From assembly GCA_965200375.1 (NCBI GenBank), contig OZ241353.1, positions 930,001-994,000 of the forward strand: DNA of 64,000 nucleotides. Direction: 5' to 3'. Under the pieces are notes generated by a model. That model was not told the origin of the DNA, ran no database searches, and saw only the letters and a list, made by a program, of their open reading frames with translations. Position 1 is the stretch's first letter. The number at the start of each line of letters is the position of its first letter. The DNA is from VXYL01 sp965200375 (lineage in GTDB: Bacteria > Pseudomonadota > Gammaproteobacteria > Pseudomonadales > Azotimanducaceae). Both the position numbers and the translations under genes were made by a program. Positions 47,459 through 57,781 of this stretch are shown piece after piece.

Positions 47459-48577
47459 ATGACAGCAAGCAACGGCAGGCCCGCGACGCCGGGCCGGATG
47501 ATGTTCTGGATACACTTGGCGTTCGGCACCGCCGCCCTGGTGCTGATGGTGGCGGCGGCGGACCTGGCGTGGGGCGAGATCCGCCGCACCGCGGAAGGCA
47601 AGCCGGACTTCTCCGGCTACTACGACACGGCCACCATCACGCCCTTGGAACGGCCCCGCGAGCGCAGCGACGAGGCGTACCTCACCGACGAGGCGGCGGA
47701 GCGCAACGCCCGGGAGACCGCCGCCGGCCTCGCCGCCGGCTCCGCGAACCAGGACCCGGAGCGCGGCGCTCCGCCGGCAGGCGGAGACGGCTCCCGGGGC
47801 GCCGCCGGCAACGTCGGCGGCTACGATTCGTTCTGGGTGGACCCGGGCGAGCGGAACTTCAAGATCGACGGCAAGTACCGCACTTCCATCGTCGTCGATC
47901 CGGCCAACGGTCGCCGCCCGCCGCTCACCGAGAAGGGCCGTGCCCGCATCGCCAGCTTGTACCGCGGCATGCGGCGGCAGAACGACGGCACCGCCTGGTG
48001 GCTGGAGGTGGACGGCCCCGGCCCCTACGACGATCCCGAGATCCGCCCGCTGCCGGATCGCTGCCTGCTCGGCTTCGGCACCACCGCGGGGCCGCCGATG
48101 CTGCCGACCCTGTACAACAACCACAAGCGCATCGTGCAGACGCCGGACCACGTCATGATCCTCACCGAGATGGTCCACGACGCCCGCATCGTGCGCATGA
48201 ACGGCGAACATGCCCCGGACGACGTGCGCCGCTGGCTGGGCGACTCCATCGGCTGGTGGGAAGGCGACACGCTGGTGGTGGACACCACCAACTTCAACGA
48301 CACGCCGTCCATGCGCATGGCGTCCCGGGACCTGCATGTGGTGGAACGGTTCACGCCCCTGGACGACGACACGCTGCTCTACAACTTCACCGTGGAGGAC
48401 CCCAACACCTGGGAGGCGCCGTGGACGGGCGAGTACGTGTGGCCGCAAACCGACGAGCCGGTTTACGAGTACGCCTGCCACGAAGGCAACTACTCGATGG
48501 GCAACATTCTGCGCGGCGCCCGGCGCCTGGAAGCCGAAGCGATGGCCGCCCAGGCCAGCAGCACCGGCGACGAGTGA
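47459..48577 (+). CDS. Membrane-anchored or secreted protein of unknown function
   Basis: 372 residues. One hydrophobic helix near the N-terminus (IHLAFGTAALVLMVAAADL) may be a signal or anchor. The mature protein has KPDFSGYYDTATITPL, LPDRCLLGFGTTAGPPMLP and SIGWWEGDTLVVDTTNFND, the last clearly parallel to the previous gene. The family is common in Acidobacteria and Proteobacteria as unnamed secreted proteins. It starts 48 bases after its paralogue. Function unknown. Confidence 0.78.
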   Translation: MTASNGRPATPGRMMFWIHLAFGTAALVLMVAAADLAWGEIRRTAEGKPDFSGYYDTATITPLERPRERSDEAYLTDEAAERNARETAAGLAAGSANQDPERGAPPAGGDGSRGAAGNVGGYDSFWVDPGERNFKIDGKYRTSIVVDPANGRRPPLTEKGRARIASLYRGMRRQNDGTAWWLEVDGPGPYDDPEIRPLPDRCLLGFGTTAGPPMLPTLYNNHKRIVQTPDHVMILTEMVHDARIVRMNGEHAPDDVRRWLGDSIGWWEGDTLVVDTTNFNDTPSMRMASRDLHVVERFTPLDDDTLLYNFTVEDPNTWEAPWTGEYVWPQTDEPVYEYACHEGNYSMGNILRGARRLEAEAMAAQASSTGDE

Positions 48578-48666
48578 GCGCAGCCCGCGGTCGGACGCCG
48601 GCAAGACGCGCGAAGCAGGCAAGCGGTATCCACGTCGCATTCGAGGCAGGAGGAGGCTCAAGCAAG

Positions 48667-49116
48667 ATGAACCGAACCGTTGCGGCCATGGCGCTGGCAG
48701 GCGCGACGCTGGCGGCCGGGAACGCCGCCGCGCACCATGCCTTCGGCGCAGAATTCGATCCCAACCGCCCGATCATCGTGCGCGGGCCCGTGGTCAAGAT
48801 CGAGTGGACCAATCCCCACGCCTGGTTCCACGTCGAGCACACCAACGAGGACGGCACCAAGACGGTGTGGATGATGGAGGCCGGCACGCCGAACACGCTG
48901 CTGCGGCGGGGCATCCACCGCAACTCCGTGCCCATCGGCACCGAGGTGGTGATCGACGGCTACCAGTCCAAGGACCTCTCCAACAGCGGCAACGGCCGCA
49001 ACATGACCTTCGCCAACGGCCAGACCCTGTTCATGGGTTCGAGCGGCACCGGGGCGCCCCGGGATGGCGCGGACCCGACCGAGCCGCCGCGTCCCGAGGC
49101 GGCTGGCGAGAGCTAG
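48667..49116 (+). CDS. DUF6152 family secreted protein
   Basis: 149 residues, signal peptide MNRTVAAMALAGATLAAGNAAA, and the mature start HHAFGAEFDPNRPI typical of DUF6152. The motif VKIEWTNPHAWFHVE is diagnostic. GGAGGAGG lies upstream of the ATG. The N-terminal His-His just after the cleavage site could bind a metal such as copper. That is inference, not known. It sits between the two secreted unknowns and two DUF6644 membrane proteins. Confidence 0.85.
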   Translation: MNRTVAAMALAGATLAAGNAAAHHAFGAEFDPNRPIIVRGPVVKIEWTNPHAWFHVEHTNEDGTKTVWMMEAGTPNTLLRRGIHRNSVPIGTEVVIDGYQSKDLSNSGNGRNMTFANGQTLFMGSSGTGAPRDGADPTEPPRPEAAGES

Positions 49117-49221
49117 CGGGCCAGCCAAGAGCCTGGCCGCCGGCCAGGCGGGCGGCAGCGGCCCGCTGGCCTTGCCGCCGCCCGCGCCTGGCCGACGCCG
49201 CTTGGCCGGCTAGGCGGCATC

Positions 49222-49821
49222 ATGCCTTCCGACGACGCCTACGCCCCGTCGCCGATCCACGCCTTCGCTTCCTGGCTGGACACCCACGCCTGGAGCACCG
49301 CGCTGCACGAATCGCTGTGGACGTACCCGCTGGTGGAATCCACCCATGTGCTCGCCATCATGCTGTTCGTCGGCCTGCTGGCAATGGTGGATCTGCGGAT
49401 GCTCGGCTGGGCCTTCCGCGAAACGCCGGTTTCCGCGCTCACCGGGCGGCTGCTGCCTTGGGCGGTCGCCGGTTTCGTCGTCATGGTCGCCACCGGGCTG
49501 CTGCTGTTCTACGCCATCCCGGTGCGTACCGCCCACAGCGTCTGGTTCAGGGTGAAGGTGGTGCTGCTGATCGGCGCTGGCGTCAACGCCTGGTGGTTCC
49601 ACCGCCGCGTCTCCCGGGACCGCGAACGCTGGGACGGCGCGGCCAGGCCGCCGACCGGGGCCCGCCTCTGCGCGGCGCTCTCCCTGGGCTTGTGGACCGG
49701 CGTGATCGTCGCCGGCCGCATGATCGCCTACAACTGGTTCGACTGCGACCGTGACCCGGGCGCCGTCGTGACCTGGCTGGCCGGCTGCGCTGCGCAGTTG
49801 GCGGAACTGCCATCGCAATGA
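49222..49821 (+). CDS. DUF6644 family membrane protein (first copy)
   Basis: 199 residues with four hydrophobic helices. It starts with HAFASWLDTHAWSTALHESLWTYP, then VESTHVLAIMLFVGLLAMVDLRML and WFRVKVVLLIGAGVNAWWFHRR. The helix with a His early in the membrane (ESTHVLA) and a Lys/Asn pair in the last helices recall CopD/DUF2214-like proteins. Its stop overlaps the start of the second copy (ATGA). Confidence 0.82.
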   Translation: MPSDDAYAPSPIHAFASWLDTHAWSTALHESLWTYPLVESTHVLAIMLFVGLLAMVDLRMLGWAFRETPVSALTGRLLPWAVAGFVVMVATGLLLFYAIPVRTAHSVWFRVKVVLLIGAGVNAWWFHRRVSRDRERWDGAARPPTGARLCAALSLGLWTGVIVAGRMIAYNWFDCDRDPGAVVTWLAGCAAQLAELPSQ

Positions 49822-50324
49822 TCGCCCCGGACCCCACATGGTGCGAGTCCTTCGGCTGGATCGATGCCTACGACGCCCTCGAACAAACCTGGGTCGGCAA
49901 CGCCATACGCGAATCGCTGTGGCTGTTTCCGGCGGTGGAAGCGGTGCATCTGCTCGGCCTGGCAATGCTCGGCGGTTCGGTGCTGGTGGCGGACCTGCGC
50001 CTCCTAGGCCTCGGCCTTCGCCACCTGCCGGCGGCTCGGGTGGTCGCCAACGTCCGCCCGTGGTTCCTCGGCAGCCTGGCGCTGATGATCGCGACCGGCG
50101 TGCCGCTGTTCCTGTCCGAAGCCGTCAAGTGCTGCTTCAACCACTCCTTCGAGGTGAAGATGGCGGCGCTGGCCCTCGGCACGGCCTTCACCCTGCTGGC
50201 ACGGGACCACATGGTCGCCTGGGAGGCGGCACCGGCCTGGGCGGTCAAGGCGGCCGGATTCGTTTCCCTGGCGCTTTGGGTGACCGTGGCCGCCGCCGGC
50301 CGCTGGATCGGCTTCTCCGGTTGA
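49818..50324 (+). CDS. DUF6644 family membrane protein (second copy)
   Basis: 168 residues with four hydrophobic helices, paralogous to the preceding gene: ESLWLFPAVEAVHLLGLAMLGG against ESLWTYPLVESTHVLAIMLF, and FEVKMAALALGTAFTLLARDHM. The conserved His in VEAVHLLG is retained. The start overlaps the first copy's stop by ATGA. Two tandem copies may form a heterodimer. Confidence 0.82.
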   Translation: MIAPDPTWCESFGWIDAYDALEQTWVGNAIRESLWLFPAVEAVHLLGLAMLGGSVLVADLRLLGLGLRHLPAARVVANVRPWFLGSLALMIATGVPLFLSEAVKCCFNHSFEVKMAALALGTAFTLLARDHMVAWEAAPAWAVKAAGFVSLALWVTVAAAGRWIGFSG

Positions 50325-50364
50325 CGCCGGCGGTGCTGCCGCCGGCGGGCGAGCGCCGGGACCG

Positions 50365-50616
50365 TCACCCTGCCCCGGGCTTCCCCGCTTCGAGCTGCTT
50401 GAGCTCCTGGTGGAGTTGGAACTTCGGATCCGTGACGATGGCTTCCAGCGTGCGAACGCGCTGCTCCAAGGCGTCGTCGCCTTCGAGGGCCTTGATGCGG
50501 GTCTCCAATGCGGCGACGTCCGTGCGGCGCATGGCTTTCGACTTCACGTAGGCACGGTACGCTTCAAGCAGGCAGCCGCAGACGACGCACAGCGCGACAA
50601 AGGACCAGAAACCCAT
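50365..50616 (-). CDS. Small membrane protein with coiled-coil tail, PspB-like
   Basis: 83 residues from an ATG with AGGAGA upstream. One N-terminal helix (FWSFVALCVVCGCLLEAY) is followed by a coiled coil with LETRIKALEGD and LEQRVRTLEAIVTDP. This RVxTLEAIVTD arrangement recalls PspB and similar envelope-stress proteins. It is the only minus-strand gene in the run, placed between the DUF6644 pair and the cytochrome. The frame is open further upstream, but only this start gives the helix at the N-terminus. Confidence 0.72.
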   Translation of the reverse strand: MGFWSFVALCVVCGCLLEAYRAYVKSKAMRRTDVAALETRIKALEGDDALEQRVRTLEAIVTDPKFQLHQELKQLEAGKPGAG

Positions 50617-50674
50617 GGCTCGTCTCTCCTGTAGTTTGGCTTCGTGGCTTGGCGAGGCAAACATTGTGCCACTC

Positions 50675-51304
50675 ATGGCCGTGCGCCAAGCCGTTGATTC
50701 CCAAGAACGCCTGCCACATGGCCGGGGCTCGCCTGGCGAACTGCGCCAACACTTCGCGGAATCGCCGACGCGCCGTGCGCGGGACGGGGGGGGCGAGGGG
50801 CAGCCGCGCGGGTGGCGACGACCGGTTCCGATCTTGGCGCTGGCGGCACTGCCTGGGCTCTTGACGTCATGCGACACTGGCGGCGCGCCGCCAGCAGCAG
50901 CGGTGCCTCCGGACACCGGGGATGTTGCGCACGCCATGACGTGGGTGTTAGACCCGGCCGCAGATGTGATCTGGGGTTCGGCGGGCTTCGTGATCACCGA
51001 GGCGGGCACGGAGGATCTGGCCCCCGCCACGGACGCCGGCTGGGCGCAGGTGCGGCACGCTGCCGCCGTGGTCGCCGCCAGCGGCAGACTGCTGCTGCTG
51101 CCGGAAGCGCTGCCAGCCGATGCAGAGGAGCGGCCCGCTTGGCTGGAGTTCGCCGGCGGCATGGCGCACATCGCGCAGCAAGCCGAGCAGGCCGCGGTGG
51201 ACCAGGACGCCGACGCGCTGTTCGCCGTCGGCGGGCGACTCTACAACGTCTGCGTCGCCTGCCACCAAGTCTACGACCGCCCAGACGTCGCCCCGGCGGC
51301 GTGA
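50675..51304 (+). CDS. c-type cytochrome lipoprotein (c'/c-556-like), start uncertain
   Basis: The mature part has a lipobox GLLTSC and, near the C-terminus, the heme motif CVACH (YNVCVACHQVY), as in class II cytochromes with C-terminal heme attachment. From the ATG at 50675 the protein is 209 residues, but about 45 residues of unlikely sequence precede the signal helix. A G8 run lies in this region, so a start or frame error there is possible. The stop overlaps the next gene's GTG (GTGA). Likely an electron carrier anchored at the inner membrane. Confidence 0.72.
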   Translation: MAVRQAVDSQERLPHGRGSPGELRQHFAESPTRRARDGGGEGQPRGWRRPVPILALAALPGLLTSCDTGGAPPAAAVPPDTGDVAHAMTWVLDPAADVIWGSAGFVITEAGTEDLAPATDAGWAQVRHAAAVVAASGRLLLLPEALPADAEERPAWLEFAGGMAHIAQQAEQAAVDQDADALFAVGGRLYNVCVACHQVYDRPDVAPAA

Positions 51305-52014
51305 CGGTCGGGCCGGTGGCCGCTGCCGTTCGCGCCGGAGCGCCGCTGCTTGTCGCGCTCGCGGCAGCCTGGGCGGCCGGGGCCGTGCTGGCCCACGCCA
51401 TCGCCGGCGACAACGCCGCCTACGTGCAGGCGCTGGACGGCCCGGCCGTGGCGGCCTTCGCCTATCTGGGCGCCAAGCACATGGTCACCGGTCTCGACCA
51501 TCTGCTGTTCCTGGTTGGCGTGGTGTTCTTCCTGCACCGCCTGCGCGACGTGCTGCTCTACGTGTCGTTGTTCACGCTGGGCCACAGCGTCACCCTGCTC
51601 GCCGGCGTGCTGGGCGGCTGGCAGGCCAACGCCCATCTGGTGGACGCCGTGATCGGCCTCTCCGTGGTCTACAAGGCGTTCGAGAACATCGGCGGCTTTC
51701 GGCATGCCCTCGGCTTCGCGCCGGACGCCCGCCTGGCGGTGCTGGCCTTCGGCCTCTGCCACGGCATGGGGCTCGCCACCCGGGTGCGCGAACTGCACCT
51801 TGCCGAAGACGGCCTGCTGGTCAATCTGGCGAGCTTCAACGTCGGCGTGGAACTCGGCCAGTGCGCGGCCTTGGCGGCCGTGGTGGGGCTGCTCGCGTGG
51901 TGGCGGCGGCAGGCCGGCTTCTCGCGTTCCGCGTTCGCCGTCAACGTGCTGTTGATGGCAGCGGGCTTCGGCCTCGCCGAATACCAGCTGGCCGCCTGGC
52001 TGCTCGGTCGCTGA
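51301..52014 (+). CDS. HupE/UreJ-like membrane protein
   Basis: 237 residues from a GTG that overlaps the cytochrome stop. About six helices. The family pattern is FAYLGAKHMVTGLDHLLFLVG, FTLGHSVTLL, VYKAFENIGG and FGLCHGMGLA, with the conserved His residues of the HupE/UreJ transporters. These are thought to move nickel or cobalt, and related forms sit near copper genes. No hydrogenase or urease genes lie in the window, so the metal is open. Confidence 0.85.
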   Translation: MTVGPVAAAVRAGAPLLVALAAAWAAGAVLAHAIAGDNAAYVQALDGPAVAAFAYLGAKHMVTGLDHLLFLVGVVFFLHRLRDVLLYVSLFTLGHSVTLLAGVLGGWQANAHLVDAVIGLSVVYKAFENIGGFRHALGFAPDARLAVLAFGLCHGMGLATRVRELHLAEDGLLVNLASFNVGVELGQCAALAAVVGLLAWWRRQAGFSRSAFAVNVLLMAAGFGLAEYQLAAWLLGR

Positions 52015-52017
52015 AAG

Positions 52018-52593
52018 ATGAAGCGGGTTCTGCTGGCAAGCCTGGGCGCCTTTCTGGCCGCTACCGGGGCGTGCGTCGCCTTCGTGCTGCCGGCGGAGAT
52101 GGGCATCGACCCCACCGGCATCGGCCGGGCGCTCGGCCTGACGGGCCTTGCCGAACCGCCGAACCGGGCGGTGCGCCGGACCAGTGCGCCGCTGGTCGTC
52201 GATGGTCGCCGCTTCGAGCTGGCGCCTTTCGAATCCGTGGAGTTCAAGTACCGGCTGGCCGCCGGCGACGCCCTGGTCTACGCCTGGACCGCCACCGGCG
52301 AGGTGGTGTTCGATCTGCATGCGGAACCTGCCGACGCCTCGCCGGGCGTGGCGGAGAGCTTCGCCCAGGGCCGCGCCGCAAAGGACAGCGGCGCCTACGT
52401 CGCCGCCTTCGCCGGCATCCATGGCTGGTTCTGGGAAAACCGCGGCTACGAAACCGTGGCGGTGGCGTTGCAGGTGGCCGGCTTCGCAGCCGCGGCCACC
52501 CACTACTACGACGGCCGCGCCGAGGAGGTCGAACTGCTGGCGCCAGCACTGCCGCCGCCAGTGCGGCACGGACCCGTGCCGGGCGTAGAATAG
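52018..52593 (+). CDS. Membrane-anchored protein of unknown function
   Basis: 191 residues starting four bases after the HupE/UreJ-like gene. The N-terminal helix (VLLASLGAFLAATGACVAFVLP) is a signal or anchor. Then comes a periplasmic domain with FELAPFESVEFKYRLAAG and HGWFWENRGYETVAVAL. The HGWFWEN region is characteristic of unnamed membrane-anchor proteins found beside HupE-like genes. Probably a partner of that transporter. Confidence 0.78.
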   Translation: MKRVLLASLGAFLAATGACVAFVLPAEMGIDPTGIGRALGLTGLAEPPNRAVRRTSAPLVVDGRRFELAPFESVEFKYRLAAGDALVYAWTATGEVVFDLHAEPADASPGVAESFAQGRAAKDSGAYVAAFAGIHGWFWENRGYETVAVALQVAGFAAAATHYYDGRAEEVELLAPALPPPVRHGPVPGVE

Positions 52594-52597
52594 TCCC

Positions 52598-53248
52598 ATG
52601 AGCATCTTCAAGCGTCTCGCGGAGAAGCCTTGGATCCACGCGCCCGACGCGGTCTCGGAGCTGCGCACGGCGTCCTACGCGGCCTCCAACCAGAAGGTGG
52701 CGCTGGTGTGCTTCCTCGCCATCGTCGGCGTGCTGTTCACGCTGTTCTTCGTCGCCTACCACATGCGCCTGGAACCGCTGGAGTTCGCGGCTGGCCAGCG
52801 CACGGACTGGGTGCCGCTGCCGGAACCGACGCTGCTGTGGTTCAACACCCTGGTGCTGCTCGCCGCCAGCGCCGCCTACGAGTGGGCCCGGCGCGAGGCC
52901 AAGCGCGGCAGCACCGGCAACGCCAAGCTCGCCTTCCTCGGCGCCGGCGCGGCGACGCTGGCGTTCCTGGTGCTGCAGCTGGTGGTGTGGAACCAGCTTG
53001 CGGCCCGCGGCTACTACGCCCACGCCAACCCCGCCAACGCCTTCTTCTACCTCATCACCGGCGTCCACGGCGCGCATCTGCTCGGCGGCCTGGTGGCGTG
53101 GGGCCGGGCGGCGCGGCGCTTCTCGGCCGCCGCGACGGCCGCTGCGGACCTGGCCAGGCTGCGCCACAGCGTGGAACTCTGCGCCCTGTACTGGCACTTC
53201 CTGCTGCTCGTCTGGGTGGGCATGCTGGCGCTTTTCGTCAGCACCTGA
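52598..53248 (+). CDS. Heme-copper oxidase subunit III-like protein
   Basis: 216 residues, about five helices. The GVHGAHLLGGLVAW and ELCALYWHFLLLVWVGMLAL segments match the last helices of cytochrome c oxidase subunit III. Subunits I and II are not in the window, so it is either an accessory oxidase subunit or part of a non-oxidase complex. Its stop overlaps the start of the copper ATPase by one base (TGATG). Confidence 0.82.
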   Translation: MSIFKRLAEKPWIHAPDAVSELRTASYAASNQKVALVCFLAIVGVLFTLFFVAYHMRLEPLEFAAGQRTDWVPLPEPTLLWFNTLVLLAASAAYEWARREAKRGSTGNAKLAFLGAGAATLAFLVLQLVVWNQLAARGYYAHANPANAFFYLITGVHGAHLLGGLVAWGRAARRFSAAATAAADLARLRHSVELCALYWHFLLLVWVGMLALFVST

Positions 53249-55479
53249 TGGCCGCCCCGGCGGTCCGTTCGCCGGCGGACCTCGATCCCCCTGCCGACGT
53301 GGATGCCGGTCGGCGCGGGCGCATCGACGACGGCACCATGCCCACCGAGCAGCGCGCCTTCGCCGTGCAGGGCATGACGTGCGCCGCCTGCGCCGCCCGG
53401 GTGGAGGCGGCTCTGCGGGCCGTGCCCGGGGTGGCGGACGCGAGCGTCAGCCTGGCCTTGGAGCGCGTCAACGTCGCCTGCGCGGCCGGCGTGGCGGCGG
53501 CCGAGCTGGCGGAACGTCTGGCCGGGATCGGCTACCGGCTGCTGCCAGCGTCCGGTACGGAGGCGACGCCGGCGCCGGCCGCGGCCGAGGCGCGGGCCGT
53601 GTGGGTCGCCGCGCTCCTCACCGTGCCGATGGTGGTCGGCATGGCGCTGCGGGAGCTCGGCTACGAGGAGCTGCACCTCATGCCGGCCGCCGAGGTGCTG
53701 CTGGCGACGCCGGTGCAGGTGGTGCTCGGCTGGCGCTTCTACGTTGCCGCGTTCCGGGCACTGCGGGCCGGCGGCGCCAACATGGACGTGCTGGTCGCCC
53801 TCGGCACCACCGCCGCATACGCCTACAGCTGGTATCTCCTGCTGACGCTCGGCGAGGCCGCCGAAGGCGAGCTGTACTTCGAGGCGGCGGCGGTGATCAT
53901 CACCTTGGTGCTGCTCGGCAGGCACCTGGAGGCCCGGGCCAGACGCGCCGCCACCAGCGCGCTCCGCCAGCTCATGGCGTTGCGCCCGGTCGAGGCGCGG
54001 GTGCGGCGACCCAGCGGCGACGTCAGCGTGCCGGTGGCCGAGGTGGCGGTGGGGGACCTAGTGCTGGTGCGCCCCGGCGAGAACATTCCCGTCGACGGCA
54101 TGGTGGCGGCCGGTGGCAGCGACGTGGACGAAGCGCTGGTCACCGGCGAGAGCCTGCCGGTGGCCAAGGGGCCGGGGGATGCAGTGGTCGGCGGTGCCGT
54201 CAACGCCACCGGCTATCTGGAGATTCGCGCCACGACCGTTGGCGAAGATGGCACCCTAGCGCGGATCGCGCGGCTGGTGGCGGACGCCCAGCACGGCAAG
54301 GCCGGCGTCCAGCGGCTGGTGGACCGGGTGAGCGCCGTGTTCGTGCCGGCCGTGCTCGCCGTGGCGCTGGCCACCGGCGCTGCCTGGCTGGCGCTTGGCA
54401 GCGGTCTCGAGGGTGCCTTGGTGACCGCGGTGTCGGTGCTGGTCATAGCCTGCCCGTGCGCCTTGGGCCTGGCCACGCCGACGGCGATCATGACGGGCAC
54501 CGGCGCTGCCGCCCGGGCCGGCATTCTGATCCGCGACGTGGAAGCTCTGGAACAGGCGCCGGCGCTCACCAAGGTGGTGTTCGACAAGACCGGCACCCTC
54601 ACCGCCGGCCGCCCCAGGTTGACCAAGGTACACGCCAGTCGCGGCAACGAGGACCAGCTGCTGCGTCTTGCCGCCGCGGTGCAGCACTCCAGCGAGCACC
54701 CGCTGGCCCGGACGGTGGTGGCCGCCGCGGAAAAACGCGGCATCGAACCGCCGCCGGCGGACGCCTTCCGCAACCACGTCGGACAAGGCGTCAGCGGCAT
54801 CGTGGACGGGCGCGAAATACGCATCGGCAACGCCGATTTCGCCGGTCCTGGCGCCCCGCCACCGGGTCCGGCGGAGGGCACCGTGGCTTGGGTAGCCGAC
54901 GAGACCGGCACTCTGGGCAGCCTGTCCTTCGCGGACCCGCCGCGCCCGAGGGCCGCCGCTGCGGTCCGGGCGCTGGAGCGGATGGGCATTGGCTGCGTGC
55001 TGCTTTCCGGAGATGCGCCGGCGACCGTGCGCGAACTCGCGAGCCGCGTGGGCATCGCCGATGCCCGGGGCGGCGTACGCCCGGAGCGCAAGGCGAGCGT
55101 GGTGCGCGAGCTCGCCGCCGCTGGCGAGAAGGTCGCCATGGTAGGCGACGGCGTCAACGACGCCCCGGCGCTGGCGGCGGCGGACGTCGGCATCGCCATG
55201 GGCACCGGCACCGACATCGCCATGGAGACGGCCGGCATCACGTTGATGCGGCCGGACATCGCCCTCGTGCCGGCGGCGGTGGCAGCCAGCCGAGCGACCT
55301 TCCGCAAGATCAAGCAGAACCTGTTCTGGGCCTTCGCCTACAACGTGGTGGGCATTCCGGCCGCGGCCCTCGGCTACTTGAGCCCAACCGTCGCCGGCGC
55401 CGCGATGGCGTGCTCCAGCGTCTGCGTGGTGGCCTCGTCGCTGCTGCTGCGCGGCTGGCGCCCGCCGCGAACCGCGTGA
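53248..55479 (+). CDS. Copper-transporting P-type ATPase (CopA type)
   Basis: 743 residues. The N-terminal heavy-metal domain has GMTCAACAARV (about residues 43-53). In the membrane, the metal motif is ACPCALGLATPT; the phosphorylation site is DKTGTLT; HP locus SSEHPLA; hinge GDGVNDAPAL. These identify a P1B-1 copper(I) pump, either exporting excess Cu(I) or loading it for oxidase assembly. An ATG 30 codons in (53338) is an alternative start. Coupled to the subunit III-like gene, it supports a role in delivering copper. Confidence 0.93.
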   Translation: MAAPAVRSPADLDPPADVDAGRRGRIDDGTMPTEQRAFAVQGMTCAACAARVEAALRAVPGVADASVSLALERVNVACAAGVAAAELAERLAGIGYRLLPASGTEATPAPAAAEARAVWVAALLTVPMVVGMALRELGYEELHLMPAAEVLLATPVQVVLGWRFYVAAFRALRAGGANMDVLVALGTTAAYAYSWYLLLTLGEAAEGELYFEAAAVIITLVLLGRHLEARARRAATSALRQLMALRPVEARVRRPSGDVSVPVAEVAVGDLVLVRPGENIPVDGMVAAGGSDVDEALVTGESLPVAKGPGDAVVGGAVNATGYLEIRATTVGEDGTLARIARLVADAQHGKAGVQRLVDRVSAVFVPAVLAVALATGAAWLALGSGLEGALVTAVSVLVIACPCALGLATPTAIMTGTGAAARAGILIRDVEALEQAPALTKVVFDKTGTLTAGRPRLTKVHASRGNEDQLLRLAAAVQHSSEHPLARTVVAAAEKRGIEPPPADAFRNHVGQGVSGIVDGREIRIGNADFAGPGAPPPGPAEGTVAWVADETGTLGSLSFADPPRPRAAAAVRALERMGIGCVLLSGDAPATVRELASRVGIADARGGVRPERKASVVRELAAAGEKVAMVGDGVNDAPALAAADVGIAMGTGTDIAMETAGITLMRPDIALVPAAVAASRATFRKIKQNLFWAFAYNVVGIPAAALGYLSPTVAGAAMACSSVCVVASSLLLRGWRPPRTA

Positions 55480-55490
55480 GGAGCGGCCGC

Positions 55491-57019
55491 TCAGACCAGC
55501 CGGCGGCGCTCGTTGGAGGTGGGAATCGCCAGCGACTCCCGGTACTTGGCCACCGTGCGGCGGGCGATGTCGATGTGCCGTTCCTTGAGCATGGCGGCGA
55601 TCCTGCTGTCCGACAGCGGCCGTTGCGGGGCCTCGGCGGCGACCAGCTTGCGGATCAGGGCCCGGATGGCGGTGCTGGAGACTTCCCCGCCGCCGAGGCC
55701 GCCGACGTGGCTCGAGAAGAAGTACTTGAGCTCGAACACCCCCCGCGGCGTCTCCATGAACTTGCGCGTGGTGGCGCGGGAGATCGTGGATTCGTGGCGA
55801 TCCACCGCCGCGGCGACGTCCGCCAGCACCAGGGGCTGCATCGCCTCCGGTCCGCGTTCCAGAAAACCGCGCTGCCGGTCGACGATTTCCGCCGCCACCT
55901 TGAGCAGCGTCTCGTTGCGGTACTCCAGGTTCTTCAGGAACCACTTGGCGTCTTGCAGGTTCTCCTGCAAGTACCTGTTCTGCGAACTCCGGTCGCCGCG
56001 CTTGACGAGGCCGGCGTAGCCAGCGTGAACACGCACCCGGGGCGTCAGGCGGGGGTTCAGCTCCACGGTCCAGCGGCCCTCCTGGCGGCGAACGACCACG
56101 TCCGGCTCGACGTATTCGGCTTCGTTGTCGCCGATCGCGGCACCGGGTCGGGGATGCAAGGACCGGATGAGTGTCATCGCCGCCACCAGCGCGGCTTCCG
56201 GCAGCTTGGCGCGCCGCGACAGGGCGCCGAACTCGCGTCCCGCCAGCAGCTCGAAGTGGCAGCGCACCACGGCTGCCGCCTCGTCCCGCCAGGGGGTGCC
56301 GGGGGCGAGCTGTTCCAGCTGCAGCAGCAGGCACTCGCGGATGTTCCGGGCGCCGACGCCGGGCGGGTCGAACCGCTGCACCAGCTTCAGCACCGTCTCC
56401 ACTTCCGGCAGCTCGACGGCGAGGTCCGCGTCGAACGCCGCCAGCAGCGTGCGGGGGCTGTCCTCCAGCATCCCGTTGGCATCAATGCTGTCGATGAGCA
56501 CCAGGGCGATCAGCCGATCCCGCTCGGACATCGGCGTGAGGTCCAGCTGCCAGCGCAGGTGGTCCCGCAGCGTGGCGCCGCCGGCGCTTCGTTCCTCGAA
56601 GCCAGCCTCCTCCGCGCCGGGGCCTGCCGCGCCGGCCGCCGACGGCTGGTAGACGTCGTCCCAGGAGACGTCCACCGGCAGATCTTCCGGAATCGTTTCC
56701 AGCGGCTCGCCGTCGACGTACTCCGCCGCAGCGTCTTCCGCCCCGGCGTGTTCCGCCGCCGCGTCGACTGGATCGGGGTCGGCTTCCGAGTAGCCGTCCT
56801 CCGGCTGCGCCTCGTCCGGCGTCGGCTCCGCGCTCTCTGCGTGATCGCCCTCTCCGCTGTCGTCGCCGTCTTCGACCAGCTCCAGCATCGGGTTGGATTC
56901 GACTGCCTCGCGCACTTCCTGCCGCAGCTCCACCGCCGACAGCTGCATCAGCTTGATCGCCTGGTGCAGTTGCGGCGTCAGCGCCGTGTGCTGGCCGAAC
57001 CGCATGCCGAGGGCCTGCT

Positions 57020-57023
<4 letters not shown>
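55491..57023 (-). CDS. rpoN: RNA polymerase sigma-54 factor
   Basis: 510 residues from a GTG that overlaps the lptB stop (GTGA). Region I is LTPQLHQAIKLMQLSAVEL, region II is acidic, and the RpoN box ARRTVAKYRESL lies near the C-terminus. It directs transcription from -24/-12 promoters with enhancer-binding ATPases. It converges on the copper ATPase, with only 11 bases between the stop codons. Confidence 0.95.
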
Positions 57024-57781
<758 letters not shown>

